A stretch of DNA of 64,000 bases from Cohnella terricola. GTDB lineage: Bacteria > Bacillota > Bacilli > Paenibacillales > Paenibacillaceae. The stretch is taken from positions 127,058-191,057 of the forward strand of contig NZ_VNJJ01000004.1 of NCBI RefSeq assembly GCF_007786475.1. The letters are read 5' to 3'. Within the stretch, counting starts at the first letter, position 1, and each line of letters begins with the position of its first letter. Position numbers and translations under genes: made by a program. Shown piece after piece: positions 34,905-43,933 of the stretch. The notes beneath the pieces were generated by a model that made no database searches, was not told where the DNA came from, and saw nothing but the letters and a program-made list of their open reading frames with translations.

Positions 34905-36759
34905 AGGCCGCTGCCTCCTTGCTTCGTTGTCCGATTTCCTGCCGATAAGGCAGCCGCACCTCCACGCAAGCGCCTTCAATCGAATCGATGTACTTCAATC
35001 CATAGGCCTCGCCGCAATGAAGCTGGATTCGCCGGTGCACGTTCAGCGTTCCATACCCCGAACGACGTCCGTCCTCCGTCCGCTCCCCGCCGCTTCCGTT
35101 ATGTTCGTTCAGCCATTGATTCCTCTCTGCAGCGTCGCAGCCTTTGCCGTTGTCCCGCACGCGAAGAACGAGCACGTCTTCCTCCCGCTCGGCGCTGATC
35201 TCGATCTTGCAGTCTCCGCTGCTGTCGGAAAACCCATGGACGATGGCGTTCTCTACAAGCGGCTGAAGCGAGAAATGTACGATCGAGGCGGACAAAAGCG
35301 GCTCCGGAATCCGGAATTCCATTCCCAGCCGGTCCATCATCATCTGCTGAATGCCCAGATACGCTTCGACCTGCTTGATCTCGTCCTCCAACGTAATCCA
35401 CGTCTCCCCCCGGTTCAGGTTGTAACGAAACACGTTCGCCAATGAGCGGACGATCTGGCTTGCTTCGCGGTCTCCGGCCATTATCGCGCGGCAGTTGATC
35501 AGATCCAGCGTATTGTATAGAAAATGGGGATTGATCCGGGCTTGAAGCAGATCCAGTTGAAGCTGCTTGCGGTCCATCTCCTCAGCGAAAGACTTCTCGA
35601 TCAAATCGCGCATCGCGACGAGCATCGTCGAGAATTTCAGTCCGAGCTCATCCACTTCGTATATACCCGATCTCTGCTCCGGCAACGCCTCCTTGAACTC
35701 TAACACTTCCGGCCGATGCATCGCCGAGACGAGCCTCGTCAGCGGCACGGTGACCCGAACGACGATTCTCCGGAAAACGAAACCCGCGATCATCAAAGCG
35801 ACGATGGCGGTCGCCGCGCCGATGGCCGAGATCGCGAACGTGTACTGGCTGAAGTGGCTTTCGGGGACGACAGTCAACAGCTTCCATCCGTTCTCGAACG
35901 TTTCGAACATGACCCGGTGCTTCTCTCCGTCGATTTTCTCGACCGAAGAACCTCTCTGCCCTTGCAGTTGCTCGACGTAAGGCAAATCGCCGACGAAATC
36001 GAGGAAGCCGTATTTCTCGCTGTAAATGACCTGATCATTCTCGTCCAGAAGCAAATGGTAGCCATTCTCGATCGGCGCATTGTCGAAAACACTTCGAATG
36101 CTACCTGTATTGGCGCCGACGATGACGATTCCAACGTCCCGGCCGTCCTTGATGCTGGTTTTCATTCTTGCGGAGTAAATCATCGCCGTGCCGGAGCTGC
36201 CCGTTTTCTGCCCCCACCAGACGGTTTTCCGATCCCCCTGGATCAGATTCCGGTACCAAACCTCTTGTTGCAAATCGTCGTCCTTATAAATACCGGGAAT
36301 CGGATCGAAGCGGCTCGTCGCCATGCCGTAGAGGCCGCTTGCCGGCCTTAATGCGAGTGAGACCGCGTAAGAAGTCGCGACCGCGTTGCCCGATCCAAAA
36401 TCGTTAAGAAGCGAGAGCAGCGACAGATTTTCCAGATTCGTCCGCAAAGCGAAAAAATCGTCGACTCCTTCGTAGGCTTCGCGGGTTTTGCTTTCCAGCA
36501 GTCCGTCGATCGACGGGTTGGACATTACGTAAGCGGCCACGTTGTTCATCGTTTCGAATTGGTAGCGGATGTTCCGGTGTACGAATTTGAGCGATTGGTC
36601 CGCCATCTTGAGCGTATGGTCGTTCTGGAGCCGAATGAGAAGGTAACTGGCCGCCGCCGAGAATAACACGACGATCGCAACGATCAGTGCGAAAACCGGA
36701 ACGCTGAGCCGGGTCAACAGCCTTGAACTTTCCTTTTTTTTGCGTGCTCGCGCGATCAT
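34897..36759 (-). CDS. yesM: Sensor histidine kinase, YesM type
   Basis: 620 aa. Two membrane segments (about 18-40 and 300-325) flank an extracellular dCache-like sensor. HAMP (about 325-380) precedes the His_kinase domain with QARINPHFLYNTLDLINCRA (phospho-His) and a HATPase_c (PLVENAIVHGFSDSS, VLRVRDNGKGCD). This arrangement is standard for YesM/LytS-type kinases controlling sugar ABC importers. A hairpin separates it from the binding-protein gene upstream, likely lowering its expression. Confidence 0.93.
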   Translation of the reverse strand: MIARARKKKESSRLLTRLSVPVFALIVAIVVLFSAAASYLLIRLQNDHTLKMADQSLKFVHRNIRYQFETMNNVAAYVMSNPSIDGLLESKTREAYEGVDDFFALRTNLENLSLLSLLNDFGSGNAVATSYAVSLALRPASGLYGMATSRFDPIPGIYKDDDLQQEVWYRNLIQGDRKTVWWGQKTGSSGTAMIYSARMKTSIKDGRDVGIVIVGANTGSIRSVFDNAPIENGYHLLLDENDQVIYSEKYGFLDFVGDLPYVEQLQGQRGSSVEKIDGEKHRVMFETFENGWKLLTVVPESHFSQYTFAISAIGAATAIVALMIAGFVFRRIVVRVTVPLTRLVSAMHRPEVLEFKEALPEQRSGIYEVDELGLKFSTMLVAMRDLIEKSFAEEMDRKQLQLDLLQARINPHFLYNTLDLINCRAIMAGDREASQIVRSLANVFRYNLNRGETWITLEDEIKQVEAYLGIQQMMMDRLGMEFRIPEPLLSASIVHFSLQPLVENAIVHGFSDSSGDCKIEISAEREEDVLVLRVRDNGKGCDAAERNQWLNEHNGSGGERTEDGRRSGYGTLNVHRRIQLHCGEAYGLKYIDSIEGACVEVRLPYRQEIGQRSKEAAAYV

Positions 36760-36791
36760 GCTTCCCGCTCCTTCCCCTCGATAGGCCCGAA

Positions 36792-36821
36792 CCCCCGCCT
36801 CGGCTGATTCGGAGGCGGGGG
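36792..36821. terminator. Strong hairpin between binding-protein gene and yesM
   Basis: CCCCCGCCTC and GAGGCGGGGG form a perfect 10-bp stem with a 10-nt loop. No T-run follows on the minus strand, so it probably acts as a partial terminator or as a 3' barrier that stabilises the binding-protein mRNA. Confidence 0.7.
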
Positions 36822-36839
36822 CTTATAGATAGACTTCGA

Positions 36840-38507
36840 TTATCGGCCGGCTTTCACCTTGAACGATTCCTCAAGCTCGCTCAGAATTTGATTGCCGCCT
36901 TGCGATTTCCACTTCTCTACGAATTCGTCGAACTTGGAGATGTCGCCGCCCATAATGATCTGCGTAAAGACGGAATCGCGCATCGTGTTCAGTTCGACCA
37001 GCTTGGCGACCTTCGTCGGCGAATCCAAGTAATTGGACGCGTCCGTAATCTGGAACTTATTATTAATCGCGACATCCAGCGCTTGCGAGAAACGAAGTGG
37101 CAAAGATTCCAGATAACGAGGCCAGCCCTTCAACCCCGGCGCGAACAGGTAGCTTTGTACGCCACGGTAGTTGCCGTTCTTGTCCTGCTTCGTTTTCGGA
37201 TCGAGCAGATCGGTCGCGACCGTCATCTTGCCGTTCTCCAGCGAGTAATCCTCCCCTTCGATGCCCCAGACGGTAAGCATTTGATTTTCCGGGGACAGGG
37301 ACTCCTCGATGATCGCCAGCACTTTCTTCGGATCTTTCGTCTTCGCGCTAATCGCAGTCATTTGGGAGAACGGGGCGCCCATCGGCGCGACGGCCGTTCC
37401 GTCCGATCCAACCATAGAGCCGGTTAACGTCAAATATTTGAACGGATCGTTGGATTGATCTGCCAGCTTATCATCGGCGCCAAGCTTCTTGGCCTTGATC
37501 AGCTCGTTCGTCTCCACTTGCGTATCGTAGTCGTTCGCCGTCGACCACCAGCCCATCCAGGAGAACAGCTTCCCGCTGAACAGCTTGGCGCGAAGCTGCT
37601 CTTCCTTGATCGTGGCAAACTCCTTGTCGATCAAGCCTTCCTTATACATTTTTTGCAGGAACAACAGCGCTTCCTTCATTCTCGGGTCTATATCGTAATT
37701 GCTGAACTTACCGTCATTTTCCGTAAAAAATCCCGGCGTAACCCCGAACGCTCCGAACACGTTGTCGAAGGAGTTGTTCGCGTACTTCACCTGACCGATC
37801 TGCGCCGTGTAACCGCCAAGAGGAATGACCCCCGGTTTCGCCGCTTTGATCTTCTTGAGTGCTTCATAGTACTCGTCGAGCGTCTGCGGAACGTCCGCGC
37901 TGATCTCCTGAAGATAGTCGGTTCGCATGACTAGGTCCCACCGGTAGCCAGCTCCCGGGCCGCCTTGATAGGGGATCCCGTAGATTTTGCCGTTCACCTT
38001 AGCCTGCTCGAACACTTCCTTCGGCACTTCTCTCATGATGTTCGGCGTGTCCTTCTCGTTGATCAGGTCAGTCAGGTCGACGAACGCGCCGAGTGGGGCG
38101 TACTTCTGGAAGTCGTCCGCGAAATCGATCCGCACGACGTCGGGAATGTCTCCGCTGGACATCTTCAGGTTCAGCTTCGTCTTATACTGCTGGACGTCGA
38201 CCATCTCAGGGCTGATTTTCACGTTCAGCTTGTTCTCTATCGCTTGCTTGACAACGTCTTTAGCCGGATCGAACGGTACGGAAATATCTTGCGCTTTAAG
38301 CCATTTCAGCTCGTACGGCTCCGCCGCGACGGACGGAGACTCAGCCGGCGACGCACTCGGCGAAGCCGAAACGCTTGGCGAAGGACTTCCCGACGCCTCG
38401 TTGCCGTTATTGCCGTTATTACCGTTGCCGCAACCCGCGATCGCGACGCTGCCGGCTAGGAAAGCCGCAAGCAAACCGAAAGACCGTTTTTTTGTCGGAT
38501 GAGACAT
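36840..38507 (-). CDS. Extracellular solute-binding lipoprotein (LplA/YtcQ type)
   Basis: 555 aa, long family-1-like binding protein. Signal peptide with lipobox AIAGC (Cys near residue 26), a Ser/Pro-rich low-complexity linker (about 35-65), then the two-lobed binding body (LKAQDISVPFDPAKDVVKQA ... SGDIPDVVRIDFADDF ... NGKIYGIPYQGGPGAGYRWD). GAGGAGG lies 10 nt before the ATG. It works with the two permeases encoded upstream. Given the GH105 gene in the same operon, an oligosaccharide from rhamnogalacturonan is the likely ligand. Confidence 0.92.
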   Translation of the reverse strand: MSHPTKKRSFGLLAAFLAGSVAIAGCGNGNNGNNGNEASGSPSPSVSASPSASPAESPSVAAEPYELKWLKAQDISVPFDPAKDVVKQAIENKLNVKISPEMVDVQQYKTKLNLKMSSGDIPDVVRIDFADDFQKYAPLGAFVDLTDLINEKDTPNIMREVPKEVFEQAKVNGKIYGIPYQGGPGAGYRWDLVMRTDYLQEISADVPQTLDEYYEALKKIKAAKPGVIPLGGYTAQIGQVKYANNSFDNVFGAFGVTPGFFTENDGKFSNYDIDPRMKEALLFLQKMYKEGLIDKEFATIKEEQLRAKLFSGKLFSWMGWWSTANDYDTQVETNELIKAKKLGADDKLADQSNDPFKYLTLTGSMVGSDGTAVAPMGAPFSQMTAISAKTKDPKKVLAIIEESLSPENQMLTVWGIEGEDYSLENGKMTVATDLLDPKTKQDKNGNYRGVQSYLFAPGLKGWPRYLESLPLRFSQALDVAINNKFQITDASNYLDSPTKVAKLVELNTMRDSVFTQIIMGGDISKFDEFVEKWKSQGGNQILSELEESFKVKAGR

Positions 38508-38580
38508 GAACGAATGACCTCCTCTAAGTGACTTGCTATATTTACCCTTTTGGGGATAAACCTGAAGGAATACGGTGTCG

Positions 38581-39456
38581 CTACCCTTTCACCGAGCCAA
38601 CCATCATACCCTGGTCGAAAAACTTCTGCACGAACGGATATACGATCAGCATCGGCAGGGCGACAATCACGATCGCGGCCATCTGGATACCGATGGTCGG
38701 CGGCGGAGTCGTCCCGGCCGTCTCGAGCAGCTCCGGCGGAAGGCTGGAACTGACGATAATGGAGCGCAGCACGAGCTGTACCGGCGCTTTATTCCAATCC
38801 GTAACATAGAGCAGAGCGTTAAAGAAATCGTTCCAATACACCACCATATAGAGCAGTCCGACCGAAGCGATAACCGGCATCGAGATCGGCAGGACGATGT
38901 TCATCAGAACCCGGATTTCCGACGCCCCGTCGATGGCGGCCGATTCCCGCAAGCTTTCCGGAAGACTCTCGAAGAACGATTTCATGATGATCATATTAAA
39001 GGCGCTGAACGCCATGATCAGGATAAGGACGTAGTTCGTATTCAGCAGGCCCAGTTCCTTAACCGTAATATAGGTCGGTATGAGCCCTCCCTTGAAGAGC
39101 ATCGTGAACACGAAGTAAAAAATGATGATTTTTCGGCCCGGGAGCTTCTTCTCGGAAAGCGCATAAGCGACGGTCGCTGTCAGGAACAGCGCCAGCACCA
39201 CCCCCACGACCGTATTCCGCACGGTATTGCCGTACGCGGCGTAGATGAGCGAGCCTTTCTGCAGCAGATAATCGTAATATTGAAAACTGACGGAAGACGG
39301 GAAAAGCACGAGCCCGTTTTTCTCGCTGAAGATGGAGTAAGGCGTGATCGATACCGAGATGACGTACCAAAACGGCAAAATAATGATCAAGGTCAGCAGA
39401 GTCAGCACAATATAGTTGGTCGTGACGAAGACGTTCTCGCCTCTCGTAAGCTTCAT
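38581..39456 (-). CDS. Sugar ABC transporter permease (LplC/YesQ type)
   Basis: 291 aa, six membrane segments, MalG-class carbohydrate permease. The EAA loop reads ESLPESLRESAAIDGASEIR (about 180-200), and the end FFDQGMMVGSVKG is the common C-terminal signature. Starts 16 nt after the first permease gene. No ATPase gene is in the operon, as usual for this family where a shared MsmX-type ATPase serves many importers. Confidence 0.93.
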   Translation of the reverse strand: MKLTRGENVFVTTNYIVLTLLTLIIILPFWYVISVSITPYSIFSEKNGLVLFPSSVSFQYYDYLLQKGSLIYAAYGNTVRNTVVGVVLALFLTATVAYALSEKKLPGRKIIIFYFVFTMLFKGGLIPTYITVKELGLLNTNYVLILIMAFSAFNMIIMKSFFESLPESLRESAAIDGASEIRVLMNIVLPISMPVIASVGLLYMVVYWNDFFNALLYVTDWNKAPVQLVLRSIIVSSSLPPELLETAGTTPPPTIGIQMAAIVIVALPMLIVYPFVQKFFDQGMMVGSVKG

Positions 39457-39472
39457 GTTCCGCCGTCCTTTC

Positions 39473-40426
39473 TCAGAAAATGCCGGATTCCGGATCGATC
39501 CGTTTGGCGATGCGGTTGGCGGTCAGTACCAGCGCCAGTCCGATCACGCCTTTGATGACGTCCGCAGCGGCGGCCAGGCTCAAGTTGAATTGCTCGATCC
39601 CGACTCGGTAGATGTAGGTGTCGAGGATATCGCCCACTTCGAACACCATTGGATTGTACAAATTGATGACCTGATCCAAGCCGGCGCTCATGACGTAACC
39701 GACTCTCAGAATAAATAGAACGACAATCGTGCCTGCGATGCCCGGCAGCGTCACGTGAATAATCCGCTTAAATCGCGTCGCTCCGTCGACGATAGCCGCC
39801 TCGTACACTTCGGGATTAAGGCCCGCGATCGCCGCGATGTAGATAATGGCGGCCCAGCCCATCTCTTTCATCGCGTCAGTGACGACGAGGATCGTTCTGA
39901 AGTACGCCGGCTCGACGAGCAAATACGCCGGGTTGCCGCCGAACAGCTCGACGACTTTATTCACGAGTCCCGTCTCCGGGGAGAGCAGGATCGTAATGAT
40001 GCCGCCGTAGACGACCCAGGATACGAATCTGGGCAAGTAGACGGCCGTCTGCAGCGTCTTCTTGAACCATGCCCGGCGGATCTCGTTCAGCGCGAGCGCC
40101 AACAGGATCGGGCAGAGGAAACCGCTGATCATTTTGTACAGGCTGATGATCAGCGTATTCCGGAAGGCATTCCGGAACATCTCCGAATCGAACAGCGCTT
40201 GAAAATGCTTCAATCCCGCCCACTCGCTTCCGGGGAAGCCCTTGATGACGTTGTAATCCATAAAGGCGATACTGATTCCATAGAGCGGGAGATAATCGAA
40301 CAGGAACACCCATAGGAATGCGGGCAGCAGCAGCACGTACAGTAATTTGAACTTCCATATTCGCCGCATCGTCCTCCCGGGCATCGTCTCCCGCTCGGAC
40401 TTCTTTTTTCCGACGATCAGTTCCAT
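39473..40426 (-). CDS. Sugar ABC transporter permease (LplB/YesP type)
   Basis: 317 aa, six membrane segments, MalF-class permease: KLLYVLLLPAFLWVFLFDYL, YGISIAFMDYNVIKGFPGS, EAA loop NPEVYEAAIVDGATRFKRII and the final ANRIAKRIDPESGIF (the latter two typical of LplB). I start at the ATG at 40426, which has AAGGAG 8 nt upstream; the frame continues to 40600 but that part has no family match. First gene of the Yes-like operon, with a cre-like dyad 41 nt upstream. Confidence 0.92.
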   Translation of the reverse strand: MELIVGKKKSERETMPGRTMRRIWKFKLLYVLLLPAFLWVFLFDYLPLYGISIAFMDYNVIKGFPGSEWAGLKHFQALFDSEMFRNAFRNTLIISLYKMISGFLCPILLALALNEIRRAWFKKTLQTAVYLPRFVSWVVYGGIITILLSPETGLVNKVVELFGGNPAYLLVEPAYFRTILVVTDAMKEMGWAAIIYIAAIAGLNPEVYEAAIVDGATRFKRIIHVTLPGIAGTIVVLFILRVGYVMSAGLDQVINLYNPMVFEVGDILDTYIYRVGIEQFNLSLAAAADVIKGVIGLALVLTANRIAKRIDPESGIF

Positions 40427-40466
40427 TCTCTCTCTCCTTCCGATTGCCCTCTCTCTTTGTTCCGAA

Positions 40467-40482
40467 TTGTAAGTGCTTACAA
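40467..40482. promoter_or_regulatory. cre-like (CcpA) dyad
   Basis: TTGTAAGTGCTTACAA is a perfect 7+7 dyad upstream of the first permease gene. It resembles the cre consensus (TGTAAGCG-TTACA type), except that the central CG is TG. Catabolite repression of the operon, or another LacI-family regulator, would fit. Confidence 0.5.
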
Positions 40483-40715
40483 AACTAAGCTTATCGGAAA
40501 TCGAGATCAGCGAAAACAGGAGCGAAGTCCGATAATCCCCGGCAAAAGTCGCGAAAACGGGAAAACGTGCAGTCGCTAAGCCCAGCATGTGCGGGGACAT
40601 AAAAACGGGATGGGAGCAGTCGCCAAAACCGGAATGAGCGAAGTCAATCGCTCTTTTGGCGGTCGCTATCCGTAGCTACTTCGCTCCAGATAGACCCATT
40701 ACATCCGAACAAGAA

Positions 40716-40898
40716 ATACCTGCAAAAGTGCATCTATTTTTTTCTAGTCGCCCCGAAAATGGAAATTACCTGCATAAATACATTTATTTCGGCCCCATAA
40801 GCCGATGGAGGGGATTCAAGGGAGGAATTAACTGCATATTTGCATTTACTCTCGAAATCGAGAGCATTCAGATGGAAAATAAGTGTAGAAAATACATT
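40716..40898. repeat. Array 5: degenerate set of four A/T-rich inverted repeats, spacing 50, 62 and 51
   Basis: Inverted repeats of the form TGCA-N4-TGCA with A/T-rich flanks (AAATACC..., ...TTTATTT) have cores at 40721, 40771, 40833 and 40884. Only some copies are perfect (TGCAAAAGTGCA, TGCATATTTGCA). The spacing is close to 51 bp twice. The 5' part of the same gap (40490-40700) holds scattered, irregular copies of AGTCGC and GCGAAAAC but no gene I can support. The gap lies between the galactoside operon's 3' end and the Yes-like operon's start. Confidence 0.7.
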
Positions 40899-40993
40899 TA
40901 GCTCAAATATCAAAGCACTACGGCATCGCTTTTTTTTCGAAATCCGGGCACACTGAGACGCTTTGGACCGAATTCGAAGCAGCTTACGAATAA

Positions 40994-41024
40994 GCCTTCG
41001 GCGTCCTTATCGGACGCCGAAGGC
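40994..41024 (-). terminator. Terminator of the galactoside operon
   Basis: GCCTTCGGCGTCC and GGACGCCGAAGGC form a perfect 13-bp stem with a 5-nt loop, 50 nt after the GH36 stop codon; the minus strand continues with TTATTCG. Confidence 0.85.
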
Positions 41025-41073
41025 GCAAGTCCGGTTCTACCGGCTACTAGACAACCCGAGCTCCGGCCATCCC

Positions 41074-42846
41074 TTACCTTGTGAGGGAAACCGTGCCAGA
41101 TGGAGGAACGGGAAGGCGATGAACGCCCGGAAGCAAGCGCAGCTCCGAACGAAGCACGACGGTTCCCAGGCAATCCCGAACCGTCATCGTCCGGCTTCCG
41201 CGGTCCATGTCCGATTCGATATACGCTCCCTCTTCCCGGGTTCCGTTGACCAATAGAACTTCCGTCGGCAACTCGCGGTCCAGCCGCACGATCGTCCGGT
41301 GATAGACCGCCGCGATCAGCCTGTCCGCATCGCTCGCCATAACGAGCGGATAGAGCAGCTCGGGATGATGGGGCTCCAGCCGGCCGTCCAGAAGCGTGCT
41401 CTTGCACTCGTTCCAGAAGCCGAGCCAATAAGCCGCCATCCTCGCGTGGACGGCGGGCAGCCGGTCGAGCCGCACGGAAATCTGCGGCACCGAGAACAGC
41501 ACATTGATCAGCTGTAACGCCGCGCTCTCCGCGGGCTCGTTCGGATGCCACATGAGCATGTCCGAATGAGCTGCCGTATGGCCGCTCAATAGCCGGATAT
41601 CGAGAGTACGCACCCGGTTCTCCACGGAATCGTTCGGACAATCCGCGGCTCTGAACATGTTCCCGTACTTGCGCATATAAGGCCCGTTATAGCTCTGGCG
41701 GAATTCGATCAGCACGTCCGGCTTGGCAACGCTGAGCCGGGCCATGACGTCGGACAGCAGCCGGTCGACCGCTTCCGGCACCGAGACGTAATCCCGACCT
41801 TCTCCGAACTTCGGCTCGGTACCGTCGGGCAGATTAAAGCTGTCGACGAAATCCAGCTTGAAGCCGTCCAGATTCCAGTCGCGCATCGCCCGCTCGTAAA
41901 TGCCGATCAAGTATTCCCGCACTTCGGGGAACCGCGGGTCGACGACGCCCCAACCCCTATCGTGAAGGACGTATAGCATCCGGTCGCGGAATCGGTCCCA
42001 GGCTTTGCTGTGCATGCCGACATACGGAACGGAATACCAGAGCAGATACTTCATCCCGAGCGCATGAACGCGTTCAACATGGGCTTTCATATCGGGGATT
42101 TTGTCCGCACTGGCTTCCCAGTCCCCGCAATGGGCGTAGCCTCGTGCGTTGTCGTCCGTCTGCCAGCCGTCGTCCACGATGACGGCCGCGCAGCCCAGGT
42201 CGCGGGCCAGGCGGCACTGCTCTTCGATCGCGGCCGGATCCAGACGTTGGTGAAAGCTGTACCAGGTCGAATACATCGGTTCCCGGGCGGAGGGAGGAAC
42301 CGGCGACGGCGTCAAGCCCGGCAATCCGCTCCACCACGCTTGCACATCGTTCAGACAATCGTAATAAGCCCTGTCGCGGTAGTCCACCCGCAAGATCGCT
42401 TCGTATTCCGTCAGCGGAGCTTCCGGCTCCCCGAACAATGAGACCGAGCAATGGAATTCGGCCGCCTCTTCGTTCACCCCCGCTTTGCAGACGATCGTGT
42501 GAAGCGTATCCGAGAACGCGAACGTCATCCGGCTGTGATTGTCGCCGCCGAACAGGCAGACGACCGGCGCGGAACGGGTCGAGCGGCTCGTATAACCCCC
42601 TGCCCAATCCGGCGATAGTCCGCGCTCGCGGTACGCGTTCGGATGCCATACGCCCTGGACGTCGACGATCGGATGCTCCCAGCTTAACTTGAGAGCTGGA
42701 GGAGTCTCCGGGGAGTCCGCTACGATCCGGACGCGCACAAGGTCGATGCCTTCTTCGGGCGACTCCGCGCTTAGGGTCGCGCGAAAGCGACCGTCGGAGC
42801 CGGATAATCGATAGAGATAACGAACAGATTGAGCTGTGACGAGCAT
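41074..42846 (-). CDS. GH36-like alpha-galactosidase
   Basis: 590 aa (593 if the upstream ATG were used). An N-terminal beta-sandwich (about 1-185) precedes a TIM barrel: AAVIVDDGWQTDD, MKYLLWYSVPYVG, and the nucleophile Asp in LDGFKLDFVDSF (about 335). The acid/base Asp is probably in FRAADCPNDSVENR (about 402-414). No signal peptide, so it acts on imported alpha-galactosides. GGAGG directly abuts the ATG at 42855, but lies 10 nt before the ATG at 42846, which I chose. Last gene of the galactoside operon. Confidence 0.88.
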   Translation of the reverse strand: MLVTAQSVRYLYRLSGSDGRFRATLSAESPEEGIDLVRVRIVADSPETPPALKLSWEHPIVDVQGVWHPNAYRERGLSPDWAGGYTSRSTRSAPVVCLFGGDNHSRMTFAFSDTLHTIVCKAGVNEEAAEFHCSVSLFGEPEAPLTEYEAILRVDYRDRAYYDCLNDVQAWWSGLPGLTPSPVPPSAREPMYSTWYSFHQRLDPAAIEEQCRLARDLGCAAVIVDDGWQTDDNARGYAHCGDWEASADKIPDMKAHVERVHALGMKYLLWYSVPYVGMHSKAWDRFRDRMLYVLHDRGWGVVDPRFPEVREYLIGIYERAMRDWNLDGFKLDFVDSFNLPDGTEPKFGEGRDYVSVPEAVDRLLSDVMARLSVAKPDVLIEFRQSYNGPYMRKYGNMFRAADCPNDSVENRVRTLDIRLLSGHTAAHSDMLMWHPNEPAESAALQLINVLFSVPQISVRLDRLPAVHARMAAYWLGFWNECKSTLLDGRLEPHHPELLYPLVMASDADRLIAAVYHRTIVRLDRELPTEVLLVNGTREEGAYIESDMDRGSRTMTVRDCLGTVVLRSELRLLPGVHRLPVPPSGTVSLTR

Positions 42847-42924
42847 CGTTTTCATACCTCCGTGATGGGATGGATAGTTGAGTTTCAGGCAACTCTTAGC
42901 GGCTTGCCTACGCTTTGGCCCCCG

Positions 42925-43920
42925 CTAGGGCCGTTCCGCACGAACGTTGATCCAGAATCGCCGGTCTTCCCCCGGCTCGAGAACGATGCAGTTCCCGTGG
43001 CGAATGCAGTCCCGGATATCGGAGAACCAGGAGCTGGACGGCTCCAAGGCCACCGTATACATCCCTTCCCCGGTATTCGACCAGTACCGTACGCATGGAA
43101 ACGCCTCGCGATCCCATTCCAGCAGCACCTTCAAATTTAGATCTGGTTGGTAAAGCCCGACCTCCCCGACGGCGGGACATTTGATCGGCATATAACAACC
43201 CGCGCCTTCCTTCTCCATGGGACCGACGCGGCGGAGATCCTTATTGCCGCCGCCGGGCAGCGTCACGGAAGAAGTTTCTTCTTCGTAGTCGGCAAGCGGA
43301 TCGCCCCGATTCGCTTCGTAACGATGGACGTTAAATGCGACGGATCCATCCGGAAGCAGCACCTCCGTCCTCTCGCCGACGAGCGGACTTCCGAAAGCCG
43401 GGTGATGCGTCCAGATGAACCGAACGGCTTGTTCCCCCGTGTTCGCCACCCGTTCCGTAATGCGCAACGCGCTTTCCCCCGCCCTTAAAACGAACGTTTT
43501 CTCTACCGCAAGCGGAACGTAAGGAAGAGAGACCCAGCAGTGCAGGACGACCTCCCGCTCGTCGGCGTGATCGACGCGATACGCCCAGGGCAGTCCGGCC
43601 GACTCTCCTTCTTTGTCCGCCCCTACTTCTTCCTGGCCACGATCGAACAAAGCCCGGTTCGGGATAATCTCCTGCCATCCGCCGGGATAAGCCTCGGCGT
43701 AATGGACGAGCCTGTCTTGCGCCAAGTCCCTTCCTCTCAAGCCGCTCAACCCGGCGGCCGTCCGCATCAGCAACTCCGTCTCCAGCGGCTTGTAGACTAG
43801 TTCCCAGACGTCCGTGCCTTTACCGACGAGGACGACCGCCCGCAGCCGTTCGTTCTCCAGCCGGACCGCGCGGATCCCTTCTACGAACGTTTCCTCGGCC
43901 TCGCAACCGCATCTCCCCAT
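42925..43920 (-). CDS. Aldose 1-epimerase-like (galactose mutarotase superfamily) protein
   Basis: 331 aa beta-sandwich protein. Visible are GKGTDVWELVYKP near the start, GGWQEIIPNRALFD (about 75-90), a WTHHPAFGSPLVGE motif with the likely catalytic His pair (about 180-195), and VALEPSSSWF with the conserved Glu region near the end. These fit the mutarotase superfamily, which interconverts alpha and beta anomers of free sugars. The ATG at 43920 has GGGGGAG upstream and follows the GH42 stop by 13 nt; a longer frame to 43968 runs into GH42. It probably converts the galactose released by the two galactosidases. Confidence 0.82.
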   Translation of the reverse strand: MGRCGCEAEETFVEGIRAVRLENERLRAVVLVGKGTDVWELVYKPLETELLMRTAAGLSGLRGRDLAQDRLVHYAEAYPGGWQEIIPNRALFDRGQEEVGADKEGESAGLPWAYRVDHADEREVVLHCWVSLPYVPLAVEKTFVLRAGESALRITERVANTGEQAVRFIWTHHPAFGSPLVGERTEVLLPDGSVAFNVHRYEANRGDPLADYEEETSSVTLPGGGNKDLRRVGPMEKEGAGCYMPIKCPAVGEVGLYQPDLNLKVLLEWDREAFPCVRYWSNTGEGMYTVALEPSSSWFSDIRDCIRHGNCIVLEPGEDRRFWINVRAERP

Positions 43921-43933
43921 TTTCACTCTCCCC

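Noticed and set aside
38575..39555. 326-aa plus-strand frame opposite the LplC-type permease
   Set aside because: Composition is that of an antisense shadow (Arg, His and Asp rich) and the permease is certain.
40656..40901. 81-aa frame in the gap between the two sugar operons
   Set aside because: No ribosome site, no recognisable sequence, and it runs through the degenerate array 5.
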